Positions 1 through 7,662 of a stretch of 24,579 nt of DNA are shown here, in pieces. The notes beneath the pieces were generated by a model. It was not told the DNA's origin. It did no database searches and worked only from the letters and a program-made list of their open reading frames with translations. Each line of letters starts with the position of its first letter. The stretch's first letter is position 1. Location: contig CAAGHC010000040.1 in the NCBI GenBank assembly GCA_900769565.1, positions 1 to 24,579 on the forward strand, read 5' to 3'. The stretch is from Clostridia bacterium. GTDB lineage: Bacteria > Bacillota > Clostridia > Christensenellales > Borkfalkiaceae. The translations under genes and the position numbers were made by a program.

Positions 1-105
1 AGCAAGACAAGGCTCGCGACGCATTTTGGATGAGATTAACCTTTTCGGTTATCGAAGTCAAAATGCAAAGCAGTTAACGCAGTATTGCGAAGTTTATACG
101 CCGTT
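1..105. repeat. noncoding edge segment with nested inverted repeats
   Basis: No gene is supported here, downstream of typA. The sequence shows an outer 8-bp inverted repeat (GCATTTTG at 21-28, CAAAATGC at 59-66). It encloses a hairpin in which TAACC at 37-41 pairs with GGTTA at 47-51, extended by GA/TC around one bulged T. No T-run follows on either strand, so it is not a normal intrinsic terminator. It could be the end of a dispersed palindromic repeat cut by the window edge. That is inference, because only one copy is visible. Confidence 0.35.
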
Positions 106-1929
106 TTACTCTAGTCCTTTGGCTTTACGCTTAAGCCTTGTTTCTGTGTCTAAAGTTTTCTTCCTTAAACGAACGGTCTTGGGAGTTATTTCTAACATTT
201 CGTCGTCGTTTATAAATTCCATGGCCTCTTCTAAACTCATGATTTTAGGAGTTTCTAAACGGAGCGCATCATCACTACCAGAGGCACGAGTGTTGGTAAG
301 ATGTTTTTTCTTACAAACGTTAACGCTTATATCTTCGTTCTTGGGTGAAACACCAACTATCATACCTTCATAAACGGGCGTGCCTGCACCGATAAAGAGT
401 TGTCCTCTACCTTGTGCGTTATATAAACCGTAAGTAACTGCCTCACCCGTTTCAAACGCTACGAGTGACCCCGTTGCTCTGCGCTCGATTTCACCCTTAA
501 ATTCTTCGTATCCGTAGAATATGGTATTAAATACGCCTTCACCCCTAGTATCTGTCAAAAATTGACTTTTGTATCCAAACAAGCCACGAGCGGGAACTTT
601 AAATTCAAGCCTAATACGGCTACCGATATTTTCCATTTGCAAAAGTTCGCCCTTTCTAACGCCCATGCTAGAAAATACACTACCCGTCTTATCTTCGGGA
701 ACGTCAACCACTAGCCTTTCCATAGGCTCAAGCGTTACGCCGTTTTCTTCTTTATACATAACCTTGGGCGCACCTACTTGGAACTCGTAACCAGCACGGC
801 GCATGGTTTCAATCAAAATTGAAAGGTGCATTTCACCCCTACCGCAAACCCTATAAGAATCTGCAGAGTCGGTTTCTTCAACACGTAGCGAAACGTCCTT
901 TAACATTTCTCTAAATAATCTATCACGCAAGTGTCTTGTGGTAACGAACTTGCCTTCCTTACCCGCAAACGGGCTGTCGTTTACAGAAAAAAGCATTTCC
1001 ACGGTAGGCTCGGAAATTTTAACAAAAGGAACGGGTTCAATTTTAGCGGGCGTACATATCGTATCACCGATAGAAATGTTCTCTAGCCCTGAAACGCAAA
1101 CTATATCGCCTGCTTTAGCGCTTTCAACCGAAACTCTCGATAAGCCTTCGATTTGGTAAATACTAACTAATTTACCCTTCATTTCCTTGCCCGTTATGTT
1201 ATAGTTGCAAGTTTCAACGTCCTGATTAACGGCAACCGAGCCACGTTCTATTCTACCGATACCTATTCTACCAACGTATTCGTTATAGTCAATAGATGAA
1301 ACTAACATTTGGAAAGGCCCGTCCATATCGACTTCTTGCGGTTCAAAGTGATTGATAATCGTATCGAACAACGGTGTCAAATCCGTGCCAGCAACCTTAT
1401 AATCGGTAGTAGCCGTACCTGCTCTACCCGAGCAGAATATAATGGGGCTATCAATCTGTTCGTCGCTAGCGTTAAGGTCGAATAAAAGTTCTAAAATTTC
1501 GTCTTGAACTTCAGATAATCTTGCATCGGGACGGTCAATCTTGTTAACGACGATAATTAGTTTATGATTTAGTTCTAACGCCTTTTGCATAACGAAACGG
1601 GTTTGAGGCATAGGACCTTCGCACGCATCAACGAGCACTAAAACACCGTTTACCATTTTTAATACACGTTCAACTTCACCACCGAAGTCTGCGTGTCCGG
1701 GGGTATCGACTATATTGATTTTTACACCTTTATAGAAAGCAGAAGTATTTTTTGCTAAAATAGTTATACCACGTTCTCTTTCAAGGTCGCCCGAGTCCAT
1801 AACTCTGTCCATTACTTCTTGATTATCACGGAAAATACCGCCTTGCTTTAACATTTCGTTGACCAAGGTAGTCTTTCCGTGGTCTACGTGTGCAATAATC
1901 GCAACGTTTCTTACGTCTGTCCTTTTCAA
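106..1929 (-). CDS. typA: ribosome-associated GTPase TypA/BipA
   Basis: This is a translational GTPase of the EF-G/LepA superfamily that binds the ribosome and supports assembly and stress or low-temperature growth. The 607-residue length is usual for TypA. The G1 loop AHVDHGKT is at residues 13-20, switch motif RGIT at 53-56, DTPGH at 75-79 and NKID at 129-132. EF-Tu domain 2, EF-G-like domains and the TypA-specific C-terminus (TPKTVRLRKK) follow. The start is a TTG, preceded by AGGA about 8 nt upstream; it matches the family N-terminus and there is no better ATG. It sits 44 nt after the Nudix gene with no clear promoter between, so it is probably the last gene of a three-gene minus-strand operon. 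No terminator is evident before the window edge. Confidence 0.96.
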   Translation of the reverse strand: MKRTDVRNVAIIAHVDHGKTTLVNEMLKQGGIFRDNQEVMDRVMDSGDLERERGITILAKNTSAFYKGVKINIVDTPGHADFGGEVERVLKMVNGVLVLVDACEGPMPQTRFVMQKALELNHKLIIVVNKIDRPDARLSEVQDEILELLFDLNASDEQIDSPIIFCSGRAGTATTDYKVAGTDLTPLFDTIINHFEPQEVDMDGPFQMLVSSIDYNEYVGRIGIGRIERGSVAVNQDVETCNYNITGKEMKGKLVSIYQIEGLSRVSVESAKAGDIVCVSGLENISIGDTICTPAKIEPVPFVKISEPTVEMLFSVNDSPFAGKEGKFVTTRHLRDRLFREMLKDVSLRVEETDSADSYRVCGRGEMHLSILIETMRRAGYEFQVGAPKVMYKEENGVTLEPMERLVVDVPEDKTGSVFSSMGVRKGELLQMENIGSRIRLEFKVPARGLFGYKSQFLTDTRGEGVFNTIFYGYEEFKGEIERRATGSLVAFETGEAVTYGLYNAQGRGQLFIGAGTPVYEGMIVGVSPKNEDISVNVCKKKHLTNTRASGSDDALRLETPKIMSLEEAMEFINDDEMLEITPKTVRLRKKTLDTETRLKRKAKGLE

Positions 1930-1973
1930 AATAGTTCCTGTCCTTTTAATTAGATTTTCAAAACTTTCCCAAC

Positions 1974-2495
1974 TTATTTTAAAGTGTAGAGCAAGGCTAT
2001 AAGCGTCTTGCCATCCTTAATCTCACCACTATCAATCATTTTTTTTAGCTGTTGTCTATCGTACCATTCGGCATTTACGAACTCGTCCTCGTCAGGGTGA
2101 GCGCTAGTCCTAATCGGGTTTATCGCTCGGTATATTCTTATAATTTCGTTGGTGTACCCCGGCGTAGGATAAACGTCAAATATTTTTTCCACGCACTCTG
2201 CCTTGATACCGCCCTCTTCTTCAAGTTCTCTAATTGCCGTAACCGAAGGGTCTTCATTCTCGTTTAATTTGCCTGCGGGAATTTCCAGCGTAGTTTCCAT
2301 ATAGGGATAACGAAACTGACGAATAAGCAAAATTTTTCCGTCCATTTCGCAAAGCACGGCGCTACCGCCACTATGTTCAACCACTTCACGAACGGCATCC
2401 TTACCATCGGGAAGAATAATCAAGTCTTTGCGTAGGTTCAAGATTTTACCCTTATATAAATAATTTTGGCTTACAGTTTTTTCACTAAATTTCAT
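1974..2495 (-). CDS. Nudix hydrolase, ADP-ribose pyrophosphatase type
   Basis: Predicted to hydrolyse ADP-ribose or a similar nucleoside diphosphate sugar to AMP plus a sugar phosphate in the cytoplasm. The 173-residue protein has a perfect Nudix box (GX5EX7REUXEEXGU) at residues 75-97, including REL at 89-91 and EE at 93-94. About 13 residues after the box comes a YPTPGYTNE segment (109-117), the proline-containing signature typical of the ADP-ribose branch. The ATG start has AAGGA about 9 nt upstream. The start overlaps the end of the upstream unknown gene by 11 nt, which implies translational coupling. Substrate preference within the branch is inferred from motifs only. Confidence 0.9.
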   Translation of the reverse strand: MKFSEKTVSQNYLYKGKILNLRKDLIILPDGKDAVREVVEHSGGSAVLCEMDGKILLIRQFRYPYMETTLEIPAGKLNENEDPSVTAIRELEEEGGIKAECVEKIFDVYPTPGYTNEIIRIYRAINPIRTSAHPDEDEFVNAEWYDRQQLKKMIDSGEIKDGKTLIALLYTLK

Positions 2496-3297
2496 TTAAA
2501 ACGTCCTTAAGATATTTGCTAATCTTTCTTAATCTGCCAAAAAATAAAATTTTATGCGCCTTAGTAACGTATTTATAAGTAACGAAAGCGTAACAAACCG
2601 CATCTTTATCTTCGCTGTCTATAACGTTTGCTAGCATGTCAATCACAAGCGTAATTTCTTCTGCGACTTCGGGTTTAAGTTTGCTATTTTTAACCTTTTG
2701 TTTATCTTCAAGAAGAATCCTTTTAATTTCTTTAACACTTTGTCCGTAAGCCTTTTTAAGAAGTTCACGCTCTTTTTCTTGGGTAATCTTATCGATTTCC
2801 TTTTGTTTAGCCCTGCGTTCTTCCTCTTCGGTAAAAGCCTCGACGGGGTCTTGAAGTTTCCCGTCTAAAACGCTTTCTATTAGCATTTTTACGGTGTTTT
2901 TGAAGGGCTTAATCATACCCGTAATAAAAGCGTCGTACCCAGAAGAAAAACTACCGTCCACGTAAAAATATTTACTGATAAACGCATTAAGGTCAATGCG
3001 TTTAGAATCAATATCAACTAAAACGTTAAATATAAACGCCAAAAGTTCACGAGAGTTTGGTGGAAGAATAAATTCCCCCTTTTCGTCCGATAAATATCTA
3101 CTTTTCACTAGATACTTCTTTTGCGCCTCGTTATAGTCGAAATCAGTAAGACAGTTTTTGAAAAGCGCCAAAATGGTTTCCGAACTTGCGATTGCTTTTA
3201 AGAGATTAACGAGTTTTATGTCTGCAAGAATATATTTACTATCAATAAACTCGTCAGAACGCTCGATAAACGCATCTAATTCTTCACGAATAGCCAA
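2485..3297 (-). CDS. conserved-looking protein of unknown function
   Basis: I do not recognise the family. It is a 270-residue, apparently cytosolic, mostly helical protein with no signal peptide or membrane segment. A highly charged stretch at about residues 150-205, rich in E, K and R, is likely a coiled coil and separates an N-terminal helical part from a C-terminal part. I set the start at a TTG at 3295-3297 because GGAGGG lies 7 nt upstream. An in-frame ATG exists 25 codons earlier (3372), but it lies upstream of the extended -10 box TGTTATAAT (3361-3369), so an mRNA from that promoter could not contain it. The gene overlaps the Nudix start by 11 nt, so the two are probably cotranscribed and coupled. 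Confidence 0.75.
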   Translation of the reverse strand: MAIREELDAFIERSDEFIDSKYILADIKLVNLLKAIASSETILALFKNCLTDFDYNEAQKKYLVKSRYLSDEKGEFILPPNSRELLAFIFNVLVDIDSKRIDLNAFISKYFYVDGSFSSGYDAFITGMIKPFKNTVKMLIESVLDGKLQDPVEAFTEEEERRAKQKEIDKITQEKERELLKKAYGQSVKEIKRILLEDKQKVKNSKLKPEVAEEITLVIDMLANVIDSEDKDAVCYAFVTYKYVTKAHKILFFGRLRKISKYLKDVLNEI

Positions 3298-3360
3298 CTT
3301 TTTACCCTCCAACACGTAAATTTTAAGTAAAAACTTAAAACCACATAATAATACGAATAC

Positions 3361-3369
3361 ATTATAACA
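3361..3369 (-). promoter_or_regulatory. extended -10 promoter of the unknown-Nudix-typA operon
   Basis: On the minus strand the sequence reads TGTTATAAT, a consensus extended -10 (TGn plus TATAAT). The -35 region is weak, as expected for extended -10 promoters. A TTGACA at 3398-3403 is too distant (31 nt) to be its partner. The position implies transcription starting near 3354 and supports the TTG start at 3297. Confidence 0.6.
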
Positions 3370-3430
3370 CATTTTACCGCACTTTATAAACTTTTTTTGT
3401 CAATATTTTGCAAATTTTTACTTAAAGACC

Positions 3431-3458
3431 TTTACAAATTTGTATTTTATGTTATAAT
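3431..3458 (+). promoter_or_regulatory. promoter of the DUF4364-TSCPD pair
   Basis: TTTACA at 3431-3436 and TATAAT at 3453-3458 are separated by 16 nt, with a TG two bases before the -10 (TGT-TATAAT, an extended -10). It is divergent from the promoter at 3361-3369. The ATG at 3490 has GGAGAG at 3475-3480. Confidence 0.75.
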
Positions 3459-3489
3459 ATTAAAACAGTAATATGGAGAGTGTTGGTTA

Positions 3490-4014
3490 ATGCAAGTTAA
3501 GGGAGATTCATCACTTAACAAATTAATATTGTTGTTCGTTTTTGATAAGATGGAAGTGCCGTTAAGCGAAAACACCGTGTTAGACATGTGTTGTTCTTCC
3601 AACAACTGGCTTGCGTATATGGATTGCCAGCCCATCTTAAATCAACTTTTAGAATGTGGTTGGATATACAATATCGTTAATTCTGGCGAACCGCTTTACA
3701 CCATCACCCCCGACGGTAGAATTTGCCTAGCAAACTTCTTTATCAATATTCCTGCATCTACAAGGGAGGCTATTTCCCTATTCATTAAGAACAACCGCGC
3801 AAAGTATCGCAGAAAACAAGAATGCGTTGCCGATTACTTTATGAATAAGGACGGTACGTACACCGTTTATCTCAAAATAATAGAGCCTGCTCAACCGGTT
3901 TTGGAACTTAAATTAGTAGTTCCCAACCGTCAAATTGCAAAGGATATTTATAAAAAGTGGGGCGAAAAAGCCGCAGACGTATACAGAAACGTTTATGAAA
4001 ATCTGGTAGACTAG
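3490..4014 (+). CDS. DUF4364 family protein
   Basis: A 174-residue protein that matches the clostridial DUF4364 pattern. The N-terminal half looks like a winged-helix module: a segment starting LNKLILLFVFDKMEVPLS, a helix with LNQLLECGWI, then a beta-wing PLYTITPDGRICL at about residues 66-80. A basic helix with KYRRKQ (about 104-109) and a beta-rich C-terminal half follow. The family is uncharacterised; the fold suggests a regulator or DNA/RNA-binding protein, but no function is established. The ATG has GGAGAG 9 nt upstream and a strong promoter. The next gene (TSCPD) starts 15 nt after its stop, so they form an operon. Confidence 0.85.
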   Translation: MQVKGDSSLNKLILLFVFDKMEVPLSENTVLDMCCSSNNWLAYMDCQPILNQLLECGWIYNIVNSGEPLYTITPDGRICLANFFINIPASTREAISLFIKNNRAKYRRKQECVADYFMNKDGTYTVYLKIIEPAQPVLELKLVVPNRQIAKDIYKKWGEKAADVYRNVYENLVD

Positions 4015-4029
4015 AAAAGGAGAATTATT

Positions 4030-4305
4030 ATGCAAACTTACATGACTAGAGGGACTTGTTCAAGACAGATTTTGTTTGACGTTACCGAAGATAATAAGGT
4101 TACAAGCGTTAAATTTATCGGTGGTTGCAGTGGCAATCTCCAAGCCCTTTCAAGATTAGTTGAAGGTAAAGACGTTGACGAAGTTATTTCTACCCTAAAA
4201 GGGATTAAATGCAGAAGTAACACGTCTTGTGGCGACCAGCTTGCAGTTGCGCTTGAAAACTATAAAATAAAAAAGAATATGCCACCCGAAGAAAAAAAGA
4301 AATAA
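4030..4305 (+). CDS. 4-Cys TSCPD domain protein
   Basis: A small cytosolic protein of 91 residues belonging to the TSCPD superfamily, close to the TIGR03905 4-Cys type. Related TSCPD domains occur at the C-terminus of vitamin B12-dependent ribonucleotide reductases, where they bind metal; the free-standing protein has no assigned role. Four cysteines are visible at residues 10, 33, 61 and 67. The signature appears as TSCGDQLA (65-72), with Gly replacing the usual Pro. The C-terminus is lysine-rich. AAAGGAGA precedes the ATG. The gene ends just before a strong terminator. Confidence 0.85.
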   Translation: MQTYMTRGTCSRQILFDVTEDNKVTSVKFIGGCSGNLQALSRLVEGKDVDEVISTLKGIKCRSNTSCGDQLAVALENYKIKKNMPPEEKKK

Positions 4306-4320
4306 TTAATTAAAAATTTA

Positions 4321-4353
4321 AGCCCTGTATTCACGCCGAATACAGGACTTTTT
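4321..4353 (+). terminator. intrinsic terminator after the TSCPD gene
   Basis: A perfect 9-bp stem CCTGTATTC (4324-4332)/GAATACAGG (4338-4346) with a 5-nt loop is followed by ACTTTTTCTTT. It lies between two convergent genes. On the minus strand the T-run is poorer, so its use by the hydrolase gene is uncertain. Confidence 0.85.
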
Positions 4354-4377
4354 CTTTATCGTTTAACCTTACTATTT

Positions 4378-5307
4378 TTATAATATTTTGTTGATAAACT
4401 CAATTACTTCTTTATGATATCGCTTTTTATCGGTCATATAACTCATAGCGTGCTCTGCATTCGGAAAGGTTACAAACTTTATCTTATCGCTAGATTTACT
4501 TATTTCTTCACTCATGGAACACGGCACGAACGTGTCACTTTCACCATGGATTAGCAGAATAGGAACTTTTGCATTTTTTACGCTATCTACACAACTACCG
4601 TCGTTTACATTCATTCCGCCAAAAATTCTAGCCGAAAGCGAGAGTAACGGATAAAAGATTTTCACGCTCATCTTCAACTCTTGCCCTATAACCTTTTTAA
4701 GAATTTTTTTAGGCGAAGAAAATGGACAATCTGCTATTATACCCTTAACGTTACTTGGTAAATCTAGCCCCGTTGCCATCAAAACGGTAGTAGCGCCCAT
4801 AGAAACGCCGTTTAGTACAATCTTTACGTCCTCGCCAAAGCGGTTAACCAAATAATTAACCCACGACAAAACGTCGTATTTCTCTTTCAATCCAAAAGTA
4901 ATCGTTTTCCCATCGCTTTCCCCATGTGCACGTTGGTCAACGAGTAAAACGTTACTTTGGGTAATTCTACCCATCTCTGCACTACCGCACATATCTCGTA
5001 TACTCGTCCCACGATAGCCGTGAAAACCTAATATGATAGGTGCGTCGTCCTTTTTATGATAATATCTGCCGTAAAGGGTAAGATTATCAAAAGACTTAAT
5101 TTTAATTTCTTCAAACGGTTCTTTAACGAGCGTATCTATAAGTTTAATGGTTTTTTCGCCAAGTTCGGTGAACCCACCACCTAACGGTAAATTATAATAG
5201 TCGTTTTGTTTTTTATGTGGAGAGCCAAACGCTATATAATACATAACGTAAAGCATAATAAAAAACAAAAAAATTACGCCTAACACGGAAATAATTGCAA
5301 ACAACAT
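4378..5307 (-). CDS. membrane-anchored alpha/beta hydrolase
   Basis: A serine hydrolase of the alpha/beta fold (S33/BAAT-like). The 309-residue protein starts with one hydrophobic segment (about residues 2-27), which would anchor the enzyme in the membrane with the catalytic domain probably outside. The oxyanion HGYRG is at 96-100 and the nucleophile elbow GVSMG at 167-171 (Ser169). The likely Asp is Asp258 in GESDTFVP and the likely His is His286. The motif DQRAHGES at 124-131 is typical of this group. The substrate is unknown; esterase, lipase-like or peptidase activity is possible. It begins 11 nt after dtd and is probably cotranscribed; its own SD (AAAGG) is rather far from the ATG. Confidence 0.88.
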   Translation of the reverse strand: MLFAIISVLGVIFLFFIMLYVMYYIAFGSPHKKQNDYYNLPLGGGFTELGEKTIKLIDTLVKEPFEEIKIKSFDNLTLYGRYYHKKDDAPIILGFHGYRGTSIRDMCGSAEMGRITQSNVLLVDQRAHGESDGKTITFGLKEKYDVLSWVNYLVNRFGEDVKIVLNGVSMGATTVLMATGLDLPSNVKGIIADCPFSSPKKILKKVIGQELKMSVKIFYPLLSLSARIFGGMNVNDGSCVDSVKNAKVPILLIHGESDTFVPCSMSEEISKSSDKIKFVTFPNAEHAMSYMTDKKRYHKEVIEFINKIL

Positions 5308-5318
5308 ACTTTTATAAA

Positions 5319-5756
5319 CTACCTTTCAAGTATTACGGTAAACGGGCCGTCGTTAGTTTGGTTTATTTTCATATCAGCACCAAAAACGCCTTCCTTAACG
5401 GTAAGTCCTTGCGCTCGAAGTCCGTCGACAACGTATTTATAAAGTTCAACAGCCTTATCCGGCGCTTCAGCCTCAAAAAAGGACGGACGATTGCCGTGAG
5501 AAGTATCTGCAAAAAGTGTAAACTGTGAAACTAACAAAATTTCACCCTTTTGGTCGATAATAGATTTATTTATCTTACCGTTTTCGTCTTCACAAATGCG
5601 TAACGGTGGAATTTTTTTAATAAAATAATCTGCCGTAGCTTTATCATCCCCCGCTTTAACGCCTAAAAAAATTACGTAGCCGAAACCTATCTCGGACACA
5701 AGTTTTCCGTCAACTTTTAAGGTTGCATCTAACACACGCTGAATTACTGCTTTCAT
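5319..5756 (-). CDS. dtd: D-aminoacyl-tRNA deacylase
   Basis: Removes D-amino acids (and glycine mischarged on tRNA-Ala) from tRNA in the cytoplasm. With the start at 5756 the protein has 145 residues, the normal Dtd length. It begins MKAVIQRV and carries both active-site signatures: SQFTLFAD at 77-84 and the NDGPFT segment at 135-140, whose Gly-Pro enforces D-chirality. A longer reading frame to 5837 is rejected because AAAGGAGA sits directly before the 5756 ATG and because the upstream stretch is promoter DNA. It is first in an operon with the alpha/beta hydrolase. Confidence 0.96.
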   Translation of the reverse strand: MKAVIQRVLDATLKVDGKLVSEIGFGYVIFLGVKAGDDKATADYFIKKIPPLRICEDENGKINKSIIDQKGEILLVSQFTLFADTSHGNRPSFFEAEAPDKAVELYKYVVDGLRAQGLTVKEGVFGADMKINQTNDGPFTVILER

Positions 5757-5777
5757 ATTATCTCCTTTTACCGATTT

Positions 5778-5806
5778 ATAATAACATAATTCAAAAAAAT
5801 TGACAA
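5778..5806 (-). promoter_or_regulatory. promoter of dtd
   Basis: On the minus strand, TTGTCA (5801-5806) and TATTAT (5778-5783) are separated by 17 nt. Its -35 box lies on the same base pairs as the -35 box of the divergent nrdG promoter. Confidence 0.55.
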
Positions 5807-5828
5807 GTAAATGCAAAAAATGTATAAT
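5800..5828 (+). promoter_or_regulatory. consensus promoter of nrdG
   Basis: TTGACA (5800-5805) and TATAAT (5823-5828) with exactly 17 nt between them, a perfect sigma-70/SigA consensus. I see no NrdR-type palindrome here, unlike upstream of nrdD. Confidence 0.85.
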
Positions 5829-5855
5829 AAAATACAAGTTTAATAGGAGAATATA

Positions 5856-6551
5856 ATGAGAATTTCCGGTTTAGAAAAAATGTCACTAGTCGATTACGAC
5901 GGCAAAGTCTGCGCAACCGTTTTTACCAGCGGTTGTAATTTTCGTTGTCCTTTTTGCCACAACTCTGCGCTAGTAATTTCTAACGACTTTCCCGCTATAG
6001 AAGAAGATGAGATTTTATTATATCTTCAAAAGCGTAAAGGCATACTTGACGGCGTTTGCGTTTCAGGTGGAGAGCCTACTTTAAATAGCGACTTAATAAA
6101 GTTTATTGAAAAGATTAAAAATCTCGGTTATGCAGTTAAACTTGACACTAACGGCACTAATCCCGAAGTGGTTAAAACGCTTGTCAGGGATAATCTTTGC
6201 GATTATTTTGCAATGGACATTAAGTCAGACCGTGAAAGTTATAATAAAATTATCGGGCTTGATAGTTACGACACTAAAAAGGTAGAACAAACGGTTGAAT
6301 TTTTTCTTTCAGGAAACGCCGACTATGAGTTTCGTACCACTTTAGTTAAAGAATTTCACGATACCGAAAATATTATTCGTATCGGAGAATGGATAAAAGG
6401 AGCAAACAAGTATTTTTTACAGAAGTTCAAGGACAGCGAGAGTTGTATCCAGTCACATCTTTCCCCCGTGGATGAAAAAACTGTTTTAGATTTTTTAAAT
6501 ATCTTAAAAAAGAATATCCCGAACACTTTTACTCGTGGATATGATTTTTAA
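5856..6551 (+). CDS. nrdG: anaerobic ribonucleotide reductase activating protein
   Basis: A radical-SAM activase that uses a 4Fe-4S cluster and S-adenosylmethionine to make the glycyl radical on NrdD. The 231-residue protein has the cluster motif CNFRCPFC (Cys27, Cys31, Cys34), followed by HN as in the NrdG2/TIGR02495 group. SAM-binding GGEPT is at 71-75 and DTNGT at about 97-101. AGGAGA precedes the ATG. The gene is about 3.4 kb from nrdD and on the opposite strand, rather than adjacent as is common. Since nrdD is the only glycyl-radical enzyme in the window, it is the obvious partner, but another glycyl-radical target cannot be excluded from sequence alone. Confidence 0.88.
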   Translation: MRISGLEKMSLVDYDGKVCATVFTSGCNFRCPFCHNSALVISNDFPAIEEDEILLYLQKRKGILDGVCVSGGEPTLNSDLIKFIEKIKNLGYAVKLDTNGTNPEVVKTLVRDNLCDYFAMDIKSDRESYNKIIGLDSYDTKKVEQTVEFFLSGNADYEFRTTLVKEFHDTENIIRIGEWIKGANKYFLQKFKDSESCIQSHLSPVDEKTVLDFLNILKKNIPNTFTRGYDF

Positions 6552-6585
6552 TTAAACAGTTTTTTTACACAAGGAGAAATTATAT

Positions 6586-7569
6586 ATGTATTTTATTTTT
6601 GCACTCGTTGCACTCTTTTGCTGGAGCGGGTCTGACCTTTTTTCTAAAAAGGGCACGGACGAAAAAGACCCGAATAGCCACTGGAAAGTAACCTTTGCAG
6701 TAGGCCTTATCATGGGCATTCACTTCATTATTACTTTAATAGGTGGTGCAATTATCGATTCAACAGTTGGCGTAGACAACGTTCCAAAATTCGTAGCAAG
6801 TCTATTCTATACCGATTTCCAAATTTTGGATTTCGTTAAGTATTTACCCGTTTCTGCGCTTTACATTTTAGCAATGGTTTTGGGCTATATAGGACTTCGC
6901 TATATCGAACTTTCGATATCTTCGCCTATTTGCAACTGCTCGGGCTCACTCGCACTACTTCTTTGCGTGCTTATCTTCCCTTTAATCGGTGCTGACCCCA
7001 TTGAACTTGACGTTTTCAGTATTATCGGTGTAATTGCTATTACTTTAGGTATTATCGGACTTGGCGTAGTTGATAACAAGGAAAACCTTGAACTTAAAGA
7101 ACTTCGTCGTCAAGAATCTAATCGTAAATACACCAAAAGTTTCTTGGCGTTTGCCCTTCCCATTGCATATCTTATCATTGATGCACTCGGAACGGCTGGT
7201 GACGAAGTATTCTTCCATTTCGTAGACATTTCCGACTATTCTGCAAACTCGTCGTTTGAACTTACCTTCTTCCTACTTGCAATCTTCTGCTTTATCTGGG
7301 TTAAGTTTGTTAAGAAGGACAAGTTGTTCGCTAAAAAGAGTAACGCCGTATATCTTGGTGGTGCTTGCGAAACGATAGGTCAAGTATTTTACATGGCAGT
7401 TATGTTCGCAGATTACGAAGTAGGTATGCCCATCATTTCGGCTTACTGCGTAGTATCGGTGCTTTGGAGCAGAATTTTCTTAAAAGAAAAACTTTCGTTA
7501 AAGCACTATGCAACAATCGCACTAACCTTTGCAGGCATAATCTTACTCGGCATCTTCTCTCCCGTATAG
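6586..7569 (+). CDS. EamA/DMT-type membrane transporter
   Basis: A 327-residue polytopic membrane protein of the drug/metabolite transporter superfamily, with about ten hydrophobic segments in two homologous halves (about 1-160 and 183-325). The halves are joined by a charged cytoplasmic linker, DNKENLELKELRRQ (163-176). Diagnostic are the N-terminal half ending in GVIAITLGIIGLG and the C-terminal half ending EKLSLKHYATIALTFAGIILL (301-321). It probably exports or imports a small metabolite; the substrate cannot be told. Conserved acidic residues in the first loop are absent. AAGGAGA precedes the ATG and the gene lies 34 nt after nrdG, so it may be read from the nrdG promoter. A terminator follows. 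Confidence 0.85.
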   Translation: MYFIFALVALFCWSGSDLFSKKGTDEKDPNSHWKVTFAVGLIMGIHFIITLIGGAIIDSTVGVDNVPKFVASLFYTDFQILDFVKYLPVSALYILAMVLGYIGLRYIELSISSPICNCSGSLALLLCVLIFPLIGADPIELDVFSIIGVIAITLGIIGLGVVDNKENLELKELRRQESNRKYTKSFLAFALPIAYLIIDALGTAGDEVFFHFVDISDYSANSSFELTFFLLAIFCFIWVKFVKKDKLFAKKSNAVYLGGACETIGQVFYMAVMFADYEVGMPIISAYCVVSVLWSRIFLKEKLSLKHYATIALTFAGIILLGIFSPV

Positions 7570-7585
7570 AAAGAAAAAATAAAAC

Positions 7586-7614
7586 AAAAGGAACGGCTCG
7601 CCGTTCCTTTTTTG
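7586..7614 (+). terminator. terminator of the nrdG-DMT unit
   Basis: An 11-bp stem AAAAGGAACGG (7586-7596)/CCGTTCCTTTT (7601-7611), with tetraloop CTCG, runs into a short T-run. Confidence 0.88.
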
Positions 7615-7623
7615 TTACCTACT

Positions 7624-7659
7624 AAAAGCCCCTAAACAATCTGTTTAGGGGCTTTTTTA
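7624..7659 (-). terminator. bidirectional terminator of the lipoprotein protease gene
   Basis: A 15-bp perfect stem (7624-7638/7642-7656) with a 3-nt loop, core GCCCCTAAACA. It is flanked by A-run and T-run so that it works on both strands. The minus-strand protease gene stops at 7663, immediately before it. Confidence 0.88.
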
Positions 7660-7662
7660 TTA

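Noticed and set aside
569..1159. Plus-strand open frames opposite typA
   Set aside because: They lie antisense to a complete, strongly conserved gene and have no SD or family resemblance.
5757..5837. Longer N-terminus of Dtd
   Set aside because: Dtd normally begins MKAVIQRV with an SD directly before it. The extension crosses the divergent promoter region.
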